This document shows positions 20,913-21,006 of a DNA stretch of 21,006 nucleotides, one piece after another. The notes below the pieces were generated by a model. That model saw only the letters and a list, made by a program, of their open reading frames with translations. It did not search any database and was not told the origin of the DNA. How positions within the stretch are numbered: position 1 is the stretch's first letter; each line of letters begins with the position of its first letter. This DNA comes from UBA5499 sp002426275 (GTDB lineage: Bacteria > Bacillota > DTU084): NCBI GenBank assembly GCA_937888735.1, contig CALASN010000137.1, positions 1 through 21,006 of the forward strand, given 5' to 3'. Both the position numbers and the translations under genes were made by a program.

Positions 20913-21006
20913 TAATCAAAGAAATAGAGATTCTCCCATGCGACGAGGACATGCAGCGCATAAAACAATTTTACGTAACTTTAACAGGACGAAGCAACAC
21001 AAAAAT

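Larger units (their letters stand above)
20367..21006. other. 640-nt regulatory spacer at the window end
   Basis: There is no confident gene. The stretch holds two diverged copies of an operator/promoter segment, a possible 48-residue ORF, and a rightward promoter with a palindrome. A short near-repeat, GAAGCGCGACACAAAAAT (20778-20795), is echoed at 20989-21006, the last bases of the window. Confidence 0.5.

Overview
This window looks like a secreted glycan-capture and degradation locus from a diderm (double-membrane) Firmicute-like bacterium. Strong AGGAGG/GGGGG ribosome binding sites, a SpoIIM-like membrane protein and two regulators that fuse a GntR-type DNA-binding domain to a LacI-type sugar sensor point to Firmicutes. 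Three proteins with signal peptides and terminal aromatic residues (Y, Y, W) look like outer-membrane beta-barrels and imply an outer membrane. The taxonomic call is inference; Limnochordia/Hydrogenispora-like lineages would fit, but other diderm phyla are possible.

Layout. Positions 1-1203 are plus strand: the end of an FAD-dependent oxidoreductase, a 38-codon stub of a Rossmann-fold gene, and a SpoIIM-like membrane protein. Everything convincing from 1447 to 20366 is minus strand. In transcription order it begins with a GntR/LacI regulator (20366-19254), then a 571-nt spacer. A tight seven-gene run follows: a clan GH-A glycosidase with CBM9-like tail (18682-15914), a 1143-residue multidomain surface protein (15878-12447), a second clan GH-A-like glycosidase (12430-10175), a beta-sandwich/Ig-like binding protein (10144-8837), a PorV/PorQ-like outer-membrane protein (8814-7945) and two large beta-barrel proteins (7912-6164, 6147-4282). 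After 193-199 nt comes an ABC sugar-binding protein (4082/4088-2706), then a second GntR/LacI regulator (2568-1447).

How it may work (inference). All seven proteins of the run carry export signals and none is cytoplasmic. The glycosidases and CBM-rich proteins would bind and cut a plant-type polysaccharide outside the cell, the barrels would admit oligosaccharides through the outer membrane, and the solute-binding protein would pass them to an ABC permease encoded elsewhere. The two regulators would sense the sugar. The layout resembles a Bacteroidota polysaccharide-utilization locus but has no SusC/SusD pair. The large protein ends in a FlgD-like domain resembling a type IX secretion tail, and a PorV-like gene lies in the same run.

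Non-coding structure includes a duplicated operator/promoter upstream of regulator 2, a duplicated hairpin element flanking regulator 1, a 12-bp inverted repeat in the leader of the main operon, and several small or broken open frames that are only weakly supported. No tRNA, rRNA, CRISPR array or insertion sequence was seen.
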